Source: an uncultured Ruminiclostridium sp. (GTDB lineage: Bacteria; Bacillota; Clostridia; Oscillospirales; Ruminococcaceae). Taken from it: a stretch of 64,000 nucleotides of DNA. Position numbers and translations under genes: made by a program. The stretch is taken from NCBI GenBank assembly GCA_947624435.1, contig CANQKE010000008.1, positions 1 to 64,000 of the forward strand, written 5' to 3'. The notes beneath the pieces were generated by a model. That model was not told where the DNA came from. It worked only from the letters and a program-made list of their open reading frames with translations, and ran no database searches. Each line of letters begins with the position of its first letter. Within the stretch, counting starts at the first letter, position 1. Positions 8,407 through 16,523 of this stretch are shown piece after piece.

Positions 8407-11400
8407 ATGGAGATATTCAATGAAATGGCTCATACGCTGCACGAATACCGCGCGGCGATAGAGCATATAAGTTCAAGCGACCCCGTCCCTATGCTGGTGA
8501 CGGGCCTTTCGCATATACACAAGGCGCATTTTTTAGCGGCGGCAGCGGACGAGAACTTTAACTTTCCTCTGCTTGTTATAGCGGAAAGCGAGGCGGAGGC
8601 CGCGCGCCTTACCTCGGATATAAACACCATGCACGGCGGCGGAGCATACCAATTCCCGGCGGGGGATATGCTGCTTGCCGATACCGAGGCGCAGTCGGCG
8701 GAGTATTCCTACCGCAGGATAGAAACGCTATGGGCGGCTTTGTCAGGCAGCGCGAAGATAATAATTTCCTCGGCGGAGGCGGCTGTGCAGCTCACCGTGC
8801 CGAAAGACGTGCTGAAAGCTCATACGCTGACCCTTGCGCCGGGCGACGAGGTGAGCCTTGACGAGCTGGCAAAGTCTTTGATAGCTTTGGGATATACCAG
8901 ATGCGACATGATAGAGGGAAAGGGACAGTTTTCCTTTCGCGGCGCGCTCGCCGATATATATCCGGTAAACGGGGAGTATCCCGTCAGGATAGAGCTTTGG
9001 GGCGACGAGATAGACACCGTGTCCTCATTCGACCTTGAAACTCAGCGCAGGATAGATACCGTGAAAAGCGTTACCGTCACTCCCTGCGGCGAGGTGATAT
9101 TCGACAGTCGGGAGCAGATGGCAAAAAAGCTCGGCGAATTTGCCGACAGGGTATCGCGCAGGAAAATTTCCGACGATAGGGCGTTATCCCGCATACGCGC
9201 GGATATAGAAAGACTTTCCGGCGGGGTGGAGGTATCCTGCCTGCAAAGATATTACCCGCTGTGCTATGACAAGCCGGAAAGCGTGTTCGATTACGCCGGC
9301 GCGCTTATAATCTGCGAGACCTTTGCCTCCGCGGAGAGCGCGAGGGCGGCTTATGCGGCGCATACCGACGACTTAAAGCTGTTGACCGAGGACGGAGTGC
9401 TTACCCGCGGGCTGGATAAGTATTTACTCACCCGCGCGGAATATAACGAGCGCGCCGCTAAAGCAAAGCTGTATATGGATACCTTTTTACGCGGCGGCGG
9501 CTTGCAGCTTGCCTCGTTGATATCCGCTAAGGCAAACCAGCTTGCCCCGTGGAGCGGCGAATACCGTCTGCTGCACGAGGAGCTGAAAAGCCGCATGAAG
9601 TCCAATTATTCGGTGGTGATATTTTCCGGTACGGAAAAATCCGCTAAGCTGTTAGCTCAGGACTTAAGGGACGACGGCTTTCCCGCAGATTATTCCGACA
9701 AGCCGAAAAAGCTGTACGCAAAGAAGATAACGGTAGTGCCCGGCACATTGACCGCCGGATTTGAATATACCGAAAGCAGGCTTACGGTGATGACCCGCGC
9801 GGCCGCCGCGGTCACACGCACCACACCCTTATCAAAAGCTAACCGCAAGGGCAGACTGCACAGCCTTGACGAGATATCGCAGGGGGATCTTGTGGTGCAT
9901 AATTCTTACGGCATAGGAATATTCGAGGGCGTGCAGAAGCTCACCGCGGACAAGGTATCAAAGGATTATATCAAGATAAAATACGCGGGGACCGACGTGC
10001 TGTATGTTCCGGTGACGCAGCTCGATCTTATTTCAAGATATATAGGCGGCGGGGAAAAGGAAAGCGTAAAGCTCAATAAACTCAGCACCGACGCGTGGAA
10101 AAAGTCCAAATCCCGCGCAAAGACCGCCGCAAAGGAGATGGCGACGGAGCTTATCGCGCTGTACTCAAAGCGTATGAAGCTGGAGGGCTTCGCGTTCTCC
10201 CCCGACGATGAACGGCAGGAGATATTTGAAAATCATTTCAGCTATGTGGAGACGGACGATCAGCTTCGCTGCGTCAGCGAGATAAAAAGCGACATGATGA
10301 AGACCGTCCCGATGGAGCGGCTGTTGTGCGGGGACGTCGGCTTCGGCAAGACGGAGGTCGCTTTGCGCGCCGCGTTCAAATGCGTGGAGGACGGTAAGCA
10401 GTGCGCGATACTCGTGCCTACCACCGTATTGGCATGGCAGCACTATCAGACGATACTAAAGCGCATGGAGGGCTTTGACGTAAAGACGGAGATGTTGTCG
10501 CGCTTTCGTTCTCCCAAAGAGCAAAAGCTGATACTCAAAAAGCTGGAGGAGGGCGATATAGATATAATCGTCGGAACTCATCGGCTGGTTCAGGACGACG
10601 TTAAATTTTTCGATCTCGGTCTGGTCGTGATAGACGAGGAACAGCGCTTCGGCGTCAATCATAAGGAAAAGCTGAAAGAATCCCACCCGCAGGTGGATAT
10701 ACTTACCCTGTCCGCTACCCCGATACCGCGCACGCTCAATATGGCGATGTCCGGCATACGCGACATGAGCGTGATAGAAACGCCGCCCGGCGACCGTCAT
10801 CCGGTGACTACCTACGTCGCCGAGTACGATCGCGGAGTTATCACTCAGGCGATAAATAAGGAATTAAGGCGCGGCGGTCAGGTGTACTACCTGCATAACC
10901 GGGTAGAGAGCATATATTCCTGCGCGGCAGAGGTGCAAAAAATGGTGCCGCAGGCTAAGATAGGCATCGCCCACGGCAAAATGGGCGAGGAAGAGCTGAT
11001 GGACGTCTGGCGGCGGCTGATAGAGGGACAGATAGAAATACTTGTCTGCACCACTATAATAGAGACCGGCGTGGACGTGCCTAACGTAAACACTCTTGTT
11101 ATAGAAAACGCCGACCGCATGGGGCTTGCGCAGCTGCACCAGTTACGAGGCAGAGTCGGCAGGACGGGGCGCAGAGCGTACGCGTATTTTACCTTTAAGC
11201 GCGGCAAAATGCTGACCGAGATAGCGGTCCGCCGACTGGAGGCGATACGGGAATTTACGCGGTTCGGCTCCGGCTTTAGGATAGCTATGAAAGACCTTGA
11301 GATACGCGGCGCAGGCTCTATACTCGGACAGAGCCAGTCGGGACATCTTGAAACGGTGGGCTATGATATGTATATCAAGCTGCTTAACGAGGCTATCGCG

Positions 11401-11880
11401 GAGCAGCGCGGTGAAAAGGTGGAGATAAAGCCGGAATGCCTTATCGACATCAAGGCGGACGCGTTCATACCGGAGGATTATATTTCCAATCAGGCGCAAA
11501 GGATAGACTGCTACCGCAAGATAGCGCGTATAGAAAATACCGAGGACGCTTACGACGTTACCGACGAGCTTATCGACCGCTACGGAGAATTGCCCGCGAC
11601 GGTGCAGGGACTTGTAGAGATAGCGCGGCTAAGGCATATGGCGCAGCAGCTGGATATGACCGAGATAATACAAAGCGGCGACGCGATAGTGTTCTACCTC
11701 GGCAATACCGACAGGGGCATGATGCTGAAAATATCCTCGCTGTCCGGCAAATTCGGCAAGAGGTTATTGCTGAACCTCACCGGAAAGCCCTGCTTTAAGG
11801 TGGTGATGTCGGAGAATGAAAAGCCGCTCGGTGTTCTTAAAGCCGTGCTGGAGACGCTTAACAATGACAAGGGGATATAA
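8407..11880 (+). CDS. mfd: Transcription-repair coupling factor
   Basis: An 1157-residue DNA translocase that removes RNA polymerase stalled at lesions and recruits UvrA. Order: UvrB-like N-terminal module (~1-340), RNA-polymerase-interaction (CarD-like) domain starting QGDLVVHNSYGIGIFEG (~490), RecG-like helicase with Walker A GDVGFGKTE (~641), DEEQRFGV (~742), LSATPIPRT, and QLRGRVGRTGRRAYAY (motif VI), then the TRCF C-terminal domain. Length matches the family. ATG 8407 follows AGGA; a TTG at 8392 overlapping the pth stop is the alternative. Confidence 0.95.
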   Translation: MEIFNEMAHTLHEYRAAIEHISSSDPVPMLVTGLSHIHKAHFLAAAADENFNFPLLVIAESEAEAARLTSDINTMHGGGAYQFPAGDMLLADTEAQSAEYSYRRIETLWAALSGSAKIIISSAEAAVQLTVPKDVLKAHTLTLAPGDEVSLDELAKSLIALGYTRCDMIEGKGQFSFRGALADIYPVNGEYPVRIELWGDEIDTVSSFDLETQRRIDTVKSVTVTPCGEVIFDSREQMAKKLGEFADRVSRRKISDDRALSRIRADIERLSGGVEVSCLQRYYPLCYDKPESVFDYAGALIICETFASAESARAAYAAHTDDLKLLTEDGVLTRGLDKYLLTRAEYNERAAKAKLYMDTFLRGGGLQLASLISAKANQLAPWSGEYRLLHEELKSRMKSNYSVVIFSGTEKSAKLLAQDLRDDGFPADYSDKPKKLYAKKITVVPGTLTAGFEYTESRLTVMTRAAAAVTRTTPLSKANRKGRLHSLDEISQGDLVVHNSYGIGIFEGVQKLTADKVSKDYIKIKYAGTDVLYVPVTQLDLISRYIGGGEKESVKLNKLSTDAWKKSKSRAKTAAKEMATELIALYSKRMKLEGFAFSPDDERQEIFENHFSYVETDDQLRCVSEIKSDMMKTVPMERLLCGDVGFGKTEVALRAAFKCVEDGKQCAILVPTTVLAWQHYQTILKRMEGFDVKTEMLSRFRSPKEQKLILKKLEEGDIDIIVGTHRLVQDDVKFFDLGLVVIDEEQRFGVNHKEKLKESHPQVDILTLSATPIPRTLNMAMSGIRDMSVIETPPGDRHPVTTYVAEYDRGVITQAINKELRRGGQVYYLHNRVESIYSCAAEVQKMVPQAKIGIAHGKMGEEELMDVWRRLIEGQIEILVCTTIIETGVDVPNVNTLVIENADRMGLAQLHQLRGRVGRTGRRAYAYFTFKRGKMLTEIAVRRLEAIREFTRFGSGFRIAMKDLEIRGAGSILGQSQSGHLETVGYDMYIKLLNEAIAEQRGEKVEIKPECLIDIKADAFIPEDYISNQAQRIDCYRKIARIENTEDAYDVTDELIDRYGELPATVQGLVEIARLRHMAQQLDMTEIIQSGDAIVFYLGNTDRGMMLKISSLSGKFGKRLLLNLTGKPCFKVVMSENEKPLGVLKAVLETLNNDKGI

Positions 11881-11882
11881 AA

Positions 11883-12365
11883 ATGGCGAAAGAAAAAACG
11901 ACGAAGAAAAAGCTGATAACCTTTATTATAATAGCGGCGGCGCTGATACTGCTGATAGGCTCGTTCTTTCTGCGGGACATTTTGCTCAGAGCGGGTATGA
12001 CCGAGTTTGAGCGCGGCGAGATATTGCAGGTAAAGGAGAAGTATTCCTCGATACTTAGCGACATAACCGCCGAGGCGCTTTCCTGCGGGGATTTTACGAT
12101 AACCGTCACCAGAAAGGGAATATTTGAAAAATCCCTGATAGAGTACGACGAAAACAGTCGGGCGATAAAGGAAAAGCTTTCGGAAAGCGTGGATGTGCTT
12201 TGTCACGGCTACTGCTGGGGGATAAGCAAAGCGGACGGCGCGGTGTATTTCGATTTTAATAAAAGCGGCACGAAGCGGCTTGCCTACGGAAAAGTTAATG
12301 AAGCCGAGGGATCTTCTTACGAGGATATAGGAAACGGCTGGACTTATATCCAGCAAAGCGCTTGA
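11883..12365 (+). CDS. Hypothetical protein with N-terminal membrane anchor
   Basis: A 160-residue protein I do not recognise. A Lys-rich start (MAKEKTTKKK) leads into one hydrophobic helix (about residues 11-30), after which about 130 residues should lie outside the membrane. The rest is mixed alpha/beta, with a repeated charged pattern and an AGMTEFERGEI segment after the anchor. It sits 2 nt after mfd and 10 nt before aroK, so it belongs to that transcript. A pilin-like or small extracytoplasmic sensor fold is possible but unsupported. Confidence 0.7.
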   Translation: MAKEKTTKKKLITFIIIAAALILLIGSFFLRDILLRAGMTEFERGEILQVKEKYSSILSDITAEALSCGDFTITVTRKGIFEKSLIEYDENSRAIKEKLSESVDVLCHGYCWGISKADGAVYFDFNKSGTKRLAYGKVNEAEGSSYEDIGNGWTYIQQSA

Positions 12366-12375
12366 AAGGATAAAA

Positions 12376-12873
12376 ATGGATAATATAATACTTATCGGTA
12401 TGCCCGGCGCGGGTAAAAGCACGGTGGGCGTACTGCTTGCAAAAAGTCTTGCTTATGATTTTTGCGACACCGATCTTGTGATACAAAAGCAGCAGGGCAG
12501 GCCTTTGCAAAGCATAATAGATACCGACGGGCTGGACGGCTTTTTAGCGGCGGAGGAACAGGCGCTGCTGTCGGTAAAGCTTCACCGCACGGTAATAGCT
12601 ACCGGAGGTTCGGCGGTGTTTTCCGATAGGGGAATGGACAGCCTAAAAGAAGACGGGATATGTATATATTTGAAAGTCCCTACAGACGAGCTGGTACGCC
12701 GGCTCACCAACATAAAGACCCGCGGCATCGCCTGCAAAAAAGGGGAAAGCATAAGCGATATTTTGACACAGCGCGCCCCGTATTATGAAAGGTACGCGGA
12801 TCTCACCGTAGACTGCGCCGAGCACGCGGAGGATACCGTCGAAATGATAGTAGGACTGGTAAAAGGAAAATAA
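12376..12873 (+). CDS. aroK: Shikimate kinase
   Basis: A 165-residue P-loop kinase phosphorylating shikimate at O3 in chorismate synthesis. IGMPGAGKSTVG is the Walker A (residues 7-18); CDTDLVI carries the Asp of the shikimate site; ATGGSAVF is the conserved Gly-Gly motif. The lid Arg lies in the RGIACKKG region, and a further Arg follows at TQRAPYYERYADL. Length is normal. A GAAAGGA site precedes the ATG. No other aro gene is adjacent. Confidence 0.93.
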   Translation: MDNIILIGMPGAGKSTVGVLLAKSLAYDFCDTDLVIQKQQGRPLQSIIDTDGLDGFLAAEEQALLSVKLHRTVIATGGSAVFSDRGMDSLKEDGICIYLKVPTDELVRRLTNIKTRGIACKKGESISDILTQRAPYYERYADLTVDCAEHAEDTVEMIVGLVKGK

Positions 12874-12887
12874 TTTTTCAGATACAC

Positions 12888-12915
12888 TTGACAAGCGGAA
12901 AAAAATGTGTATAAT
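12888..12915 (+). promoter_or_regulatory. Promoter for ylxM-ffh operon
   Basis: Consensus TTGACA (12888-12893), a 16-nt spacer and consensus TATAAT (12910-12915), followed by a ~90-nt leader before ylxM. This is one of the best core matches in the window. Confidence 0.75.
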
Positions 12916-13004
12916 AGATAAGGCAGGGTGTAAACCAAAAATAGATTACACCGCACTTAATACTGTTCAGAGCGATAAAGCCGCCGATCGATAAAGGAGC
13001 GTAT

Positions 13005-13343
13005 ATGGCAAAAAATCTCGACAACGCCGTTTTGCTGGATATATACGGAGCAATGCTTACCGAAAAGCAGTACGATACGCTTAGCGCGTATTACAACGAT
13101 GATCTTTCACTGGCGGAGATAGCCGAGAACAACGGCATTACCCGTCAGGGCGTGCATAAGAGCATAACCGGCGCGCAGGAGTATCTTCTCCGGCTGGAGG
13201 AGGCTTTGGGTTGCGCTAAACGGCATAAGGAACTATCCGACGCTTTAGACGAGCTGGAAAGGGCCGCCGAGGGCATAAGCTTAACTCAGCGCGGCGAAAT
13301 TTTGCGGCTGGTAGAAAAAATAAGGAACATAATCTATTCTTAA
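13005..13343 (+). CDS. ylxM: YlxM-family signal recognition particle-associated HTH protein
   Basis: A 112-residue protein of the YlxM/p13 family, encoded just upstream of ffh across Firmicutes and linked to the signal recognition particle. The first ~75 residues form a sigma-70 region-4-like helix-turn-helix (DLSLAEIAENNGITRQGVHK); the remainder is a helical tail. Its stop lies 13 nt before ffh, within one transcript started by the promoter upstream. Confidence 0.88.
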   Translation: MAKNLDNAVLLDIYGAMLTEKQYDTLSAYYNDDLSLAEIAENNGITRQGVHKSITGAQEYLLRLEEALGCAKRHKELSDALDELERAAEGISLTQRGEILRLVEKIRNIIYS

Positions 13344-13356
13344 AGGAGGTGACGGT

Positions 13357-14709
13357 ATGGCATTTGAGGGACTTTCCGACAAGCTCGGCAAGGTGTTCGG
13401 CAAGCTGAAAAATCACGGCAAGCTGAACGAAAAGGACGTAAAGGACGCGATGCGCGAGGTAAAGATGGCGCTGCTGGAGGCGGATGTAAGCTTTCCGGTG
13501 GTAAAGGACTTCGTCGCAAAGGTCAGCGAGCGCGCTGTCGGCAGCGAGGTAATGAACAGCCTCACTCCGGCGCAGCAGGTGATAGACATAGTTCACGACG
13601 AGCTTATAAACCTTATGGGCGGGGAATCCTCACATATCAGCTTTCCGTCAAAGCCTCCGTGCGTTATAATGATGTGCGGGCTTCAGGGTGCGGGCAAGAC
13701 CACGCACAGCGCAAAGCTTGCGAAGTATCTGCGCGGCATGAACCGCCGTCCGCTGCTGGTGGGCTGCGATATCTACCGTCCCGCCGCTATCGAACAGCTT
13801 AAGATAGTAGGCGAAAAGGCGGGCGCTCCGGTGTTCGAGCTGGGTCAGACCGACCCGGTAAAGGTGGCGCAGGAGGGCGTGCGTTACGCTAAGGACAACG
13901 GATACGACGTTGTGCTGTTGGATACGGCAGGCCGTCTGCATATCGACGAGCAGCTTATGGATGAGCTGAAAAACATCAAACAGACGGTATCCCCGCAGGA
14001 GATACTGCTGGTGGTGGACTCCATGACAGGACAGGACGCGGTGAACGTAGCCAAGAGCTTTAACGAATTGCTGGATATTACCGGCGTTGTCCTTACAAAG
14101 CTGGACGGCGACACCAGAGGCGGCGCGGCGCTGTCGGTCCTTGCAGTGACCGGAAAGCCGATAAAATTCGCCGGAGTAGGCGAAAAGATAGACGAGCTTG
14201 AGCAATTCCATCCCAATCGCATGGCTGACAGGATACTCGGCATGGGCGACGTGCTTTCGCTTATCGACAAGGCGAAAGCGACGGTGGACGAAAAGGAGCA
14301 GGAGCGGCTCGCAAAGCGGCTCAAGGAAAATAAATTCGATATGAACGACCTTTACGCCCAGTTTGAGCAGATAGAAAAAATGGGCAGCATATCCTCGCTG
14401 GTAAAGATGCTGCCGGGCGTAGGCGGAAAGATAAAGGAGGAGGACATAGACGAGCGGAAGATGTACCGTACCAAGGCTATCATTTCCTCCATGACTAAAG
14501 CGGAGCGGGAGCGCCCGTCGCTGATAGACGCCAAGCGAAAACGCCGTATCGCCGCGGGAAGCGGTACCAGAGTAGAGGACGTCAATCAGCTGTTAAAGCA
14601 GTATGACGCTATGCAGAAGATGGTAAAGCAGATGGGCGGACTTCGCGGAAAGAAAAGAAGACTGCCTAAATTCCCGATGGGCGGGATGAGCGGATTTCCC
14701 GGAATGTGA
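13357..14709 (+). CDS. ffh: Signal recognition particle protein Ffh
   Basis: A 450-residue SRP54 GTPase that binds SRP RNA and signal peptides at the ribosome and docks with FtsY. N domain (1-85); G domain with GLQGAGKTT (~108), DTAGRLHID (~188) and [13 protein letters not shown]; then the Met-rich M domain, ending [12 protein letters not shown]. An AAAGGAGGTGA site precedes the ATG. rpsP and khpA follow. No SRP RNA gene was recognised in the window. Confidence 0.96.
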   Translation: MAFEGLSDKLGKVFGKLKNHGKLNEKDVKDAMREVKMALLEADVSFPVVKDFVAKVSERAVGSEVMNSLTPAQQVIDIVHDELINLMGGESSHISFPSKPPCVIMMCGLQGAGKTTHSAKLAKYLRGMNRRPLLVGCDIYRPAAIEQLKIVGEKAGAPVFELGQTDPVKVAQEGVRYAKDNGYDVVLLDTAGRLHIDEQLMDELKNIKQTVSPQEILLVVDSMTGQDAVNVAKSFNELLDITGVVLTKLDGDTRGGAALSVLAVTGKPIKFAGVGEKIDELEQFHPNRMADRILGMGDVLSLIDKAKATVDEKEQERLAKRLKENKFDMNDLYAQFEQIEKMGSISSLVKMLPGVGGKIKEEDIDERKMYRTKAIISSMTKAERERPSLIDAKRKRRIAAGSGTRVEDVNQLLKQYDAMQKMVKQMGGLRGKKRRLPKFPMGGMSGFPGM

Positions 14710-14765
14710 TAAGGATTTTATCCGCAAGGTTAAAATACAAAAAATTGACAGCGGGAGGTGACAAA

Positions 14766-15008
14766 ATGGTAAAAATCAGACTCAGGAGAATGGGCGCTAA
14801 GAAAAACCCGTTCTACAGGATCGTCGTAGCGGATTCACGATATCCGAGAGATGGACGCTTTATTGAGGAAGTAGGCTACTACGACCCCACCAAGGAGCCG
14901 TCTGTTATATCCATGGATATGGATAAGGTAAAGAAATGGATCGCAAACGGTGCTAAACCCACCGATACGGTAAACAAGCTGATAAAGATCAGCGAAGAAA
15001 AGAAATAA
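14766..15008 (+). CDS. rpsP: 30S ribosomal protein S16
   Basis: An 80-residue small-subunit ribosomal protein. [19 protein letters not shown] is the unmistakable family start, followed by [20 protein letters not shown]. The ATG at 14766 has GGGAGGTGA (14753-14761) in front; an in-frame start at 14706 overlaps ffh and would add an unrelated extension. It forms the usual ffh-rpsP-khpA order. Confidence 0.96.
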   Translation: MVKIRLRRMGAKKNPFYRIVVADSRYPRDGRFIEEVGYYDPTKEPSVISMDMDKVKKWIANGAKPTDTVNKLIKISEEKK

Positions 15009-15065
15009 AAGAAAGAAGATCAAGCTGGCAAACAGCTTTGACGCTGTTTTATGAAAGGAAACGTT

Positions 15066-15299
15066 ATGAAAGAATTGCTTATTGCTATGGTACAGGAGCT
15101 TGTTGACGACAAGTCGGCGATAGAAGTTACCGTTGACGAGCCGAACGAGGAGGGTACTACCGTTTATCATCTTCATGTTGCCCCCGATGACATGGGACGC
15201 GTTATAGGAAAGCAGGGCAGGATCGCCAAGGCTATCCGTACTATAATGCGCGCCGGCGCTGTAAGATACAACCAGAAGGTAATGGTCGAGATCGACTGA
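15066..15299 (+). CDS. khpA: KhpA, KH-domain RNA-binding protein
   Basis: A 77-residue single KH domain with the RNA-binding GxxG loop (GRVIGKQGRIAKAIR). KhpA pairs with KhpB/Jag in Firmicutes and affects cell division and elongation. ATG 15066 has AAAGGA upstream; the ATG at 15051 lies before that site. In many Firmicutes rimM, trmD and rplS come next; here a structured stretch and a terminator end the operon. Confidence 0.92.
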   Translation: MKELLIAMVQELVDDKSAIEVTVDEPNEEGTTVYHLHVAPDDMGRVIGKQGRIAKAIRTIMRAGAVRYNQKVMVEID

Positions 15300-15306
15300 G
15301 CTTTTT

Positions 15307-15400
15307 GGCAAACGGCATAATAATAACAGTCTGATTACAACAGGCTTATTTTGTACACGGGGTTTGCCCTTTGGATAAAATAAGCGGCAGCTTGAGCTGC
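15307..15400 (+). ncRNA. Candidate structured RNA with possible pseudoknot, 3' of khpA
   Basis: GCTTATTTT (15344-15352) pairs perfectly with AAAATAAGC (15377-15385). The loop of that stem contains GTTTGCC (15362-15368), complementary to GGCAAAC at 15307-15313, so an H-type pseudoknot or a switch to the internal GGG/CCC pairing is possible. A GCAGC/GCTGC hairpin (15387-15400) follows, then a terminator. It may be a long 3' UTR, a small RNA or an attenuator. I could not match it to a known riboswitch class. Confidence 0.4.
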
Positions 15401-15402
15401 TA

Positions 15403-15432
15403 CCCTTCGGTTTTACCGGAGGGATTTTTTTT
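15403..15432 (+). terminator. Rho-independent terminator after ffh-rpsP-khpA
   Basis: CCCTTCGG (15403-15410) pairs with CCGGAGGG (15416-15423), one G-U pair, followed by eight T (15425-15432). Confidence 0.85.
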
Positions 15433-15596
15433 GAAAAATTTTTTTGCAAAAAGTGAAACTTTTTCTCAATGTGTCAAGACTGCGCAAATGTAAGCAGAAA
15501 AAACCGAAAAAAATAAAATAGATTGAAACTTTTTGAACGGACAGACAGACTGCTTAATTGATCGAATGAAAAAGATAAGTTCAGGAGGATAAAGAA

Positions 15597-15809
15597 ATGA
15601 AAAAGATACTTGCTTCTATCGCTTGCATCGCTGCTATAGCAGCTTGCTCCACCGCAGCTTTCGCAGCTGACGTTGATGCTGCACCCGGAGCTTCCAGCGG
15701 CACTCCCAACAACCCGACTACCGGTGTTGTTCTTACCGTAGTTCCCGCAGCTCTCGCAGCAGGCGCTCTTACCGTAAGCGGTATAGTTCTTAAGAAGAAG
15801 AATAAGTAA
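15597..15809 (+). CDS. Miniature secreted protein with NPTTG sortase sorting signal
   Basis: A 70-residue protein. MKKILASIACIAAIAACSTA then AFA-AD is a signal peptide with a likely cleavage near residue 23. About 14 small residues follow, then NPTTG, a hydrophobic helix (VVLTVVPAALAAGALTV) and a basic tail KKKNK. This is a complete cell-wall sorting signal of NPxTG type, normally cut between Thr and Gly by class B sortases. The mature anchored piece would be only about 20 residues. A strong AGGAGG precedes the ATG. Three class B sortases lie 37 kb away. Function unknown; a lipoprotein reading is less likely because the N-terminal Cys contexts fit poorly. Confidence 0.75.
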   Translation: MKKILASIACIAAIAACSTAAFAADVDAAPGASSGTPNNPTTGVVLTVVPAALAAGALTVSGIVLKKKNK

Positions 15810-15862
15810 GTAATTTTACTTATGTGAGGCTGAAAACAGCCGAAGGACAATGTTTTGAATCT

Positions 15863-15894
15863 AAAAGACCGTGGCGTTTGGACCACGGTCTTTT
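15863..15894. terminator. Bidirectional terminator
   Basis: Perfect 12-bp stem AAAAGACCGTGG (15863-15874) / CCACGGTCTTTT (15883-15894), with A and T ends suited to both strands. It lies between the converging NPTTG-peptide and MIF-family genes. Confidence 0.85.
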
Positions 15895-15906
15895 ATTTGT
15901 ATTTTG

Positions 15907-16248
15907 TCAGAAATTCTGACCGTTCCAGCCCCAGTCGCCGGTAGCGCTGTAGCTTACATAAATTCGGTCGGGACTGATCGAAAGGCTGTCGGAAAGGATA
16001 TCGGTTATCTTTCCGGTAAGCACGTTCAGCGACGAGGACGAGGGAGAACCATACACGCTTACCTCGGCTATTGCGGCGGGAGCGTTCGAGCCTTTGAAAT
16101 ACAGCGTGTATTCCGGCTCCAGCCCTACCATCAGCCAGCTTTCGCTTTTGCCGGGGATCGCGGTTATCGCCTTGCCGAGCGCGGATTTTATCTCCTCGCA
16201 CTTTTCGGCGGGCAGCTTTACATTTGTCGTTACGTTTATAAACGGCAT
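15907..16248 (-). CDS. Macrophage migration inhibitory factor (MIF) family protein
   Basis: A 113-residue protein of the MIF/tautomerase superfamily. It begins Met-Pro-Phe, placing Pro at position 1 after Met removal (the catalytic base). PGKSESW supplies the conserved Lys near position 33, and ISPDRIYVSY plus GWNGQNF match the MIF C-terminus (ISPDRVYINY...VGWN). The human CALC thiol motif is replaced by residues without Cys. GGAGGTGATAAT precedes the start, which rules out the longer frame from 16284. Likely a keto-enol tautomerase; a host-directed role is speculation. It is monocistronic, with its own promoter and a shared terminator. Confidence 0.88.
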   Translation of the reverse strand: MPFINVTTNVKLPAEKCEEIKSALGKAITAIPGKSESWLMVGLEPEYTLYFKGSNAPAAIAEVSVYGSPSSSSLNVLTGKITDILSDSLSISPDRIYVSYSATGDWGWNGQNF

Positions 16249-16274
16249 ATTATCACCTCCGTAGTTTTGTATAT

Positions 16275-16303
16275 ATATTACCATATTTTGTGAGAAAAAT
16301 CAA
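16275..16303 (-). promoter_or_regulatory. Promoter for MIF-family gene
   Basis: Minus-strand TTGATT (16303-16298), 17-nt spacer, TAATAT (16280-16275), preceded by TGG (extended -10). Confidence 0.5.
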
Positions 16304-16354
16304 CCGCGCGGCGGAATTATACCGCAAAAAATATGCAAAATACGGATTTAGGAC

Positions 16355-16383
16355 TTGCAAAAGCCTTACAATTCTGTTATAAT
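16355..16383 (+). promoter_or_regulatory. Promoter for pheST
   Basis: TTGCAA (16355-16360), 17-nt spacer, TATAAT (16378-16383), with TGT before the -10. The predicted transcription start is near 16390, leaving a ~130-nt leader before pheS. Confidence 0.75.
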
Positions 16384-16391
16384 AGATTAGT

Positions 16392-16523
16392 ATGCAGGTT
16401 TATGCCTGTAAAAGCCGAAAGGGGGCGGTATCCGTGGAGCATAGCAGCTCTGCCGCATTTGACGGCTTTACGGCTTGCCGTATCCCGTTGAAAATAAAAG
16501 TTATAAATAAGGAAGAAAACTAA
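16392..16523 (+). CDS. Possible leader ORF of pheST (43 codons)
   Basis: An uninterrupted 43-codon frame starting MQVYACKSRKGAV runs from an ATG at the predicted transcription start to a TAA that overlaps the pheS ATG (TAATG). If real it would be translated from a nearly leaderless mRNA and coupled to pheS. The stretch also contains short hairpins (GAGC/GCTC, GCCG/CGGC, TACGGC/GCCGTA). Only two Phe codons occur, so a classic Phe-attenuation peptide is not evident. No T-box signature was seen. Confidence 0.25.
   Translation: MQVYACKSRKGAVSVEHSSSAAFDGFTACRIPLKIKVINKEEN

Noticed and set aside
16384..16522. T-box riboswitch upstream of pheST
   Set aside because: The leader is too short and lacks the conserved T-box sequence and an obvious terminator/antiterminator pair.
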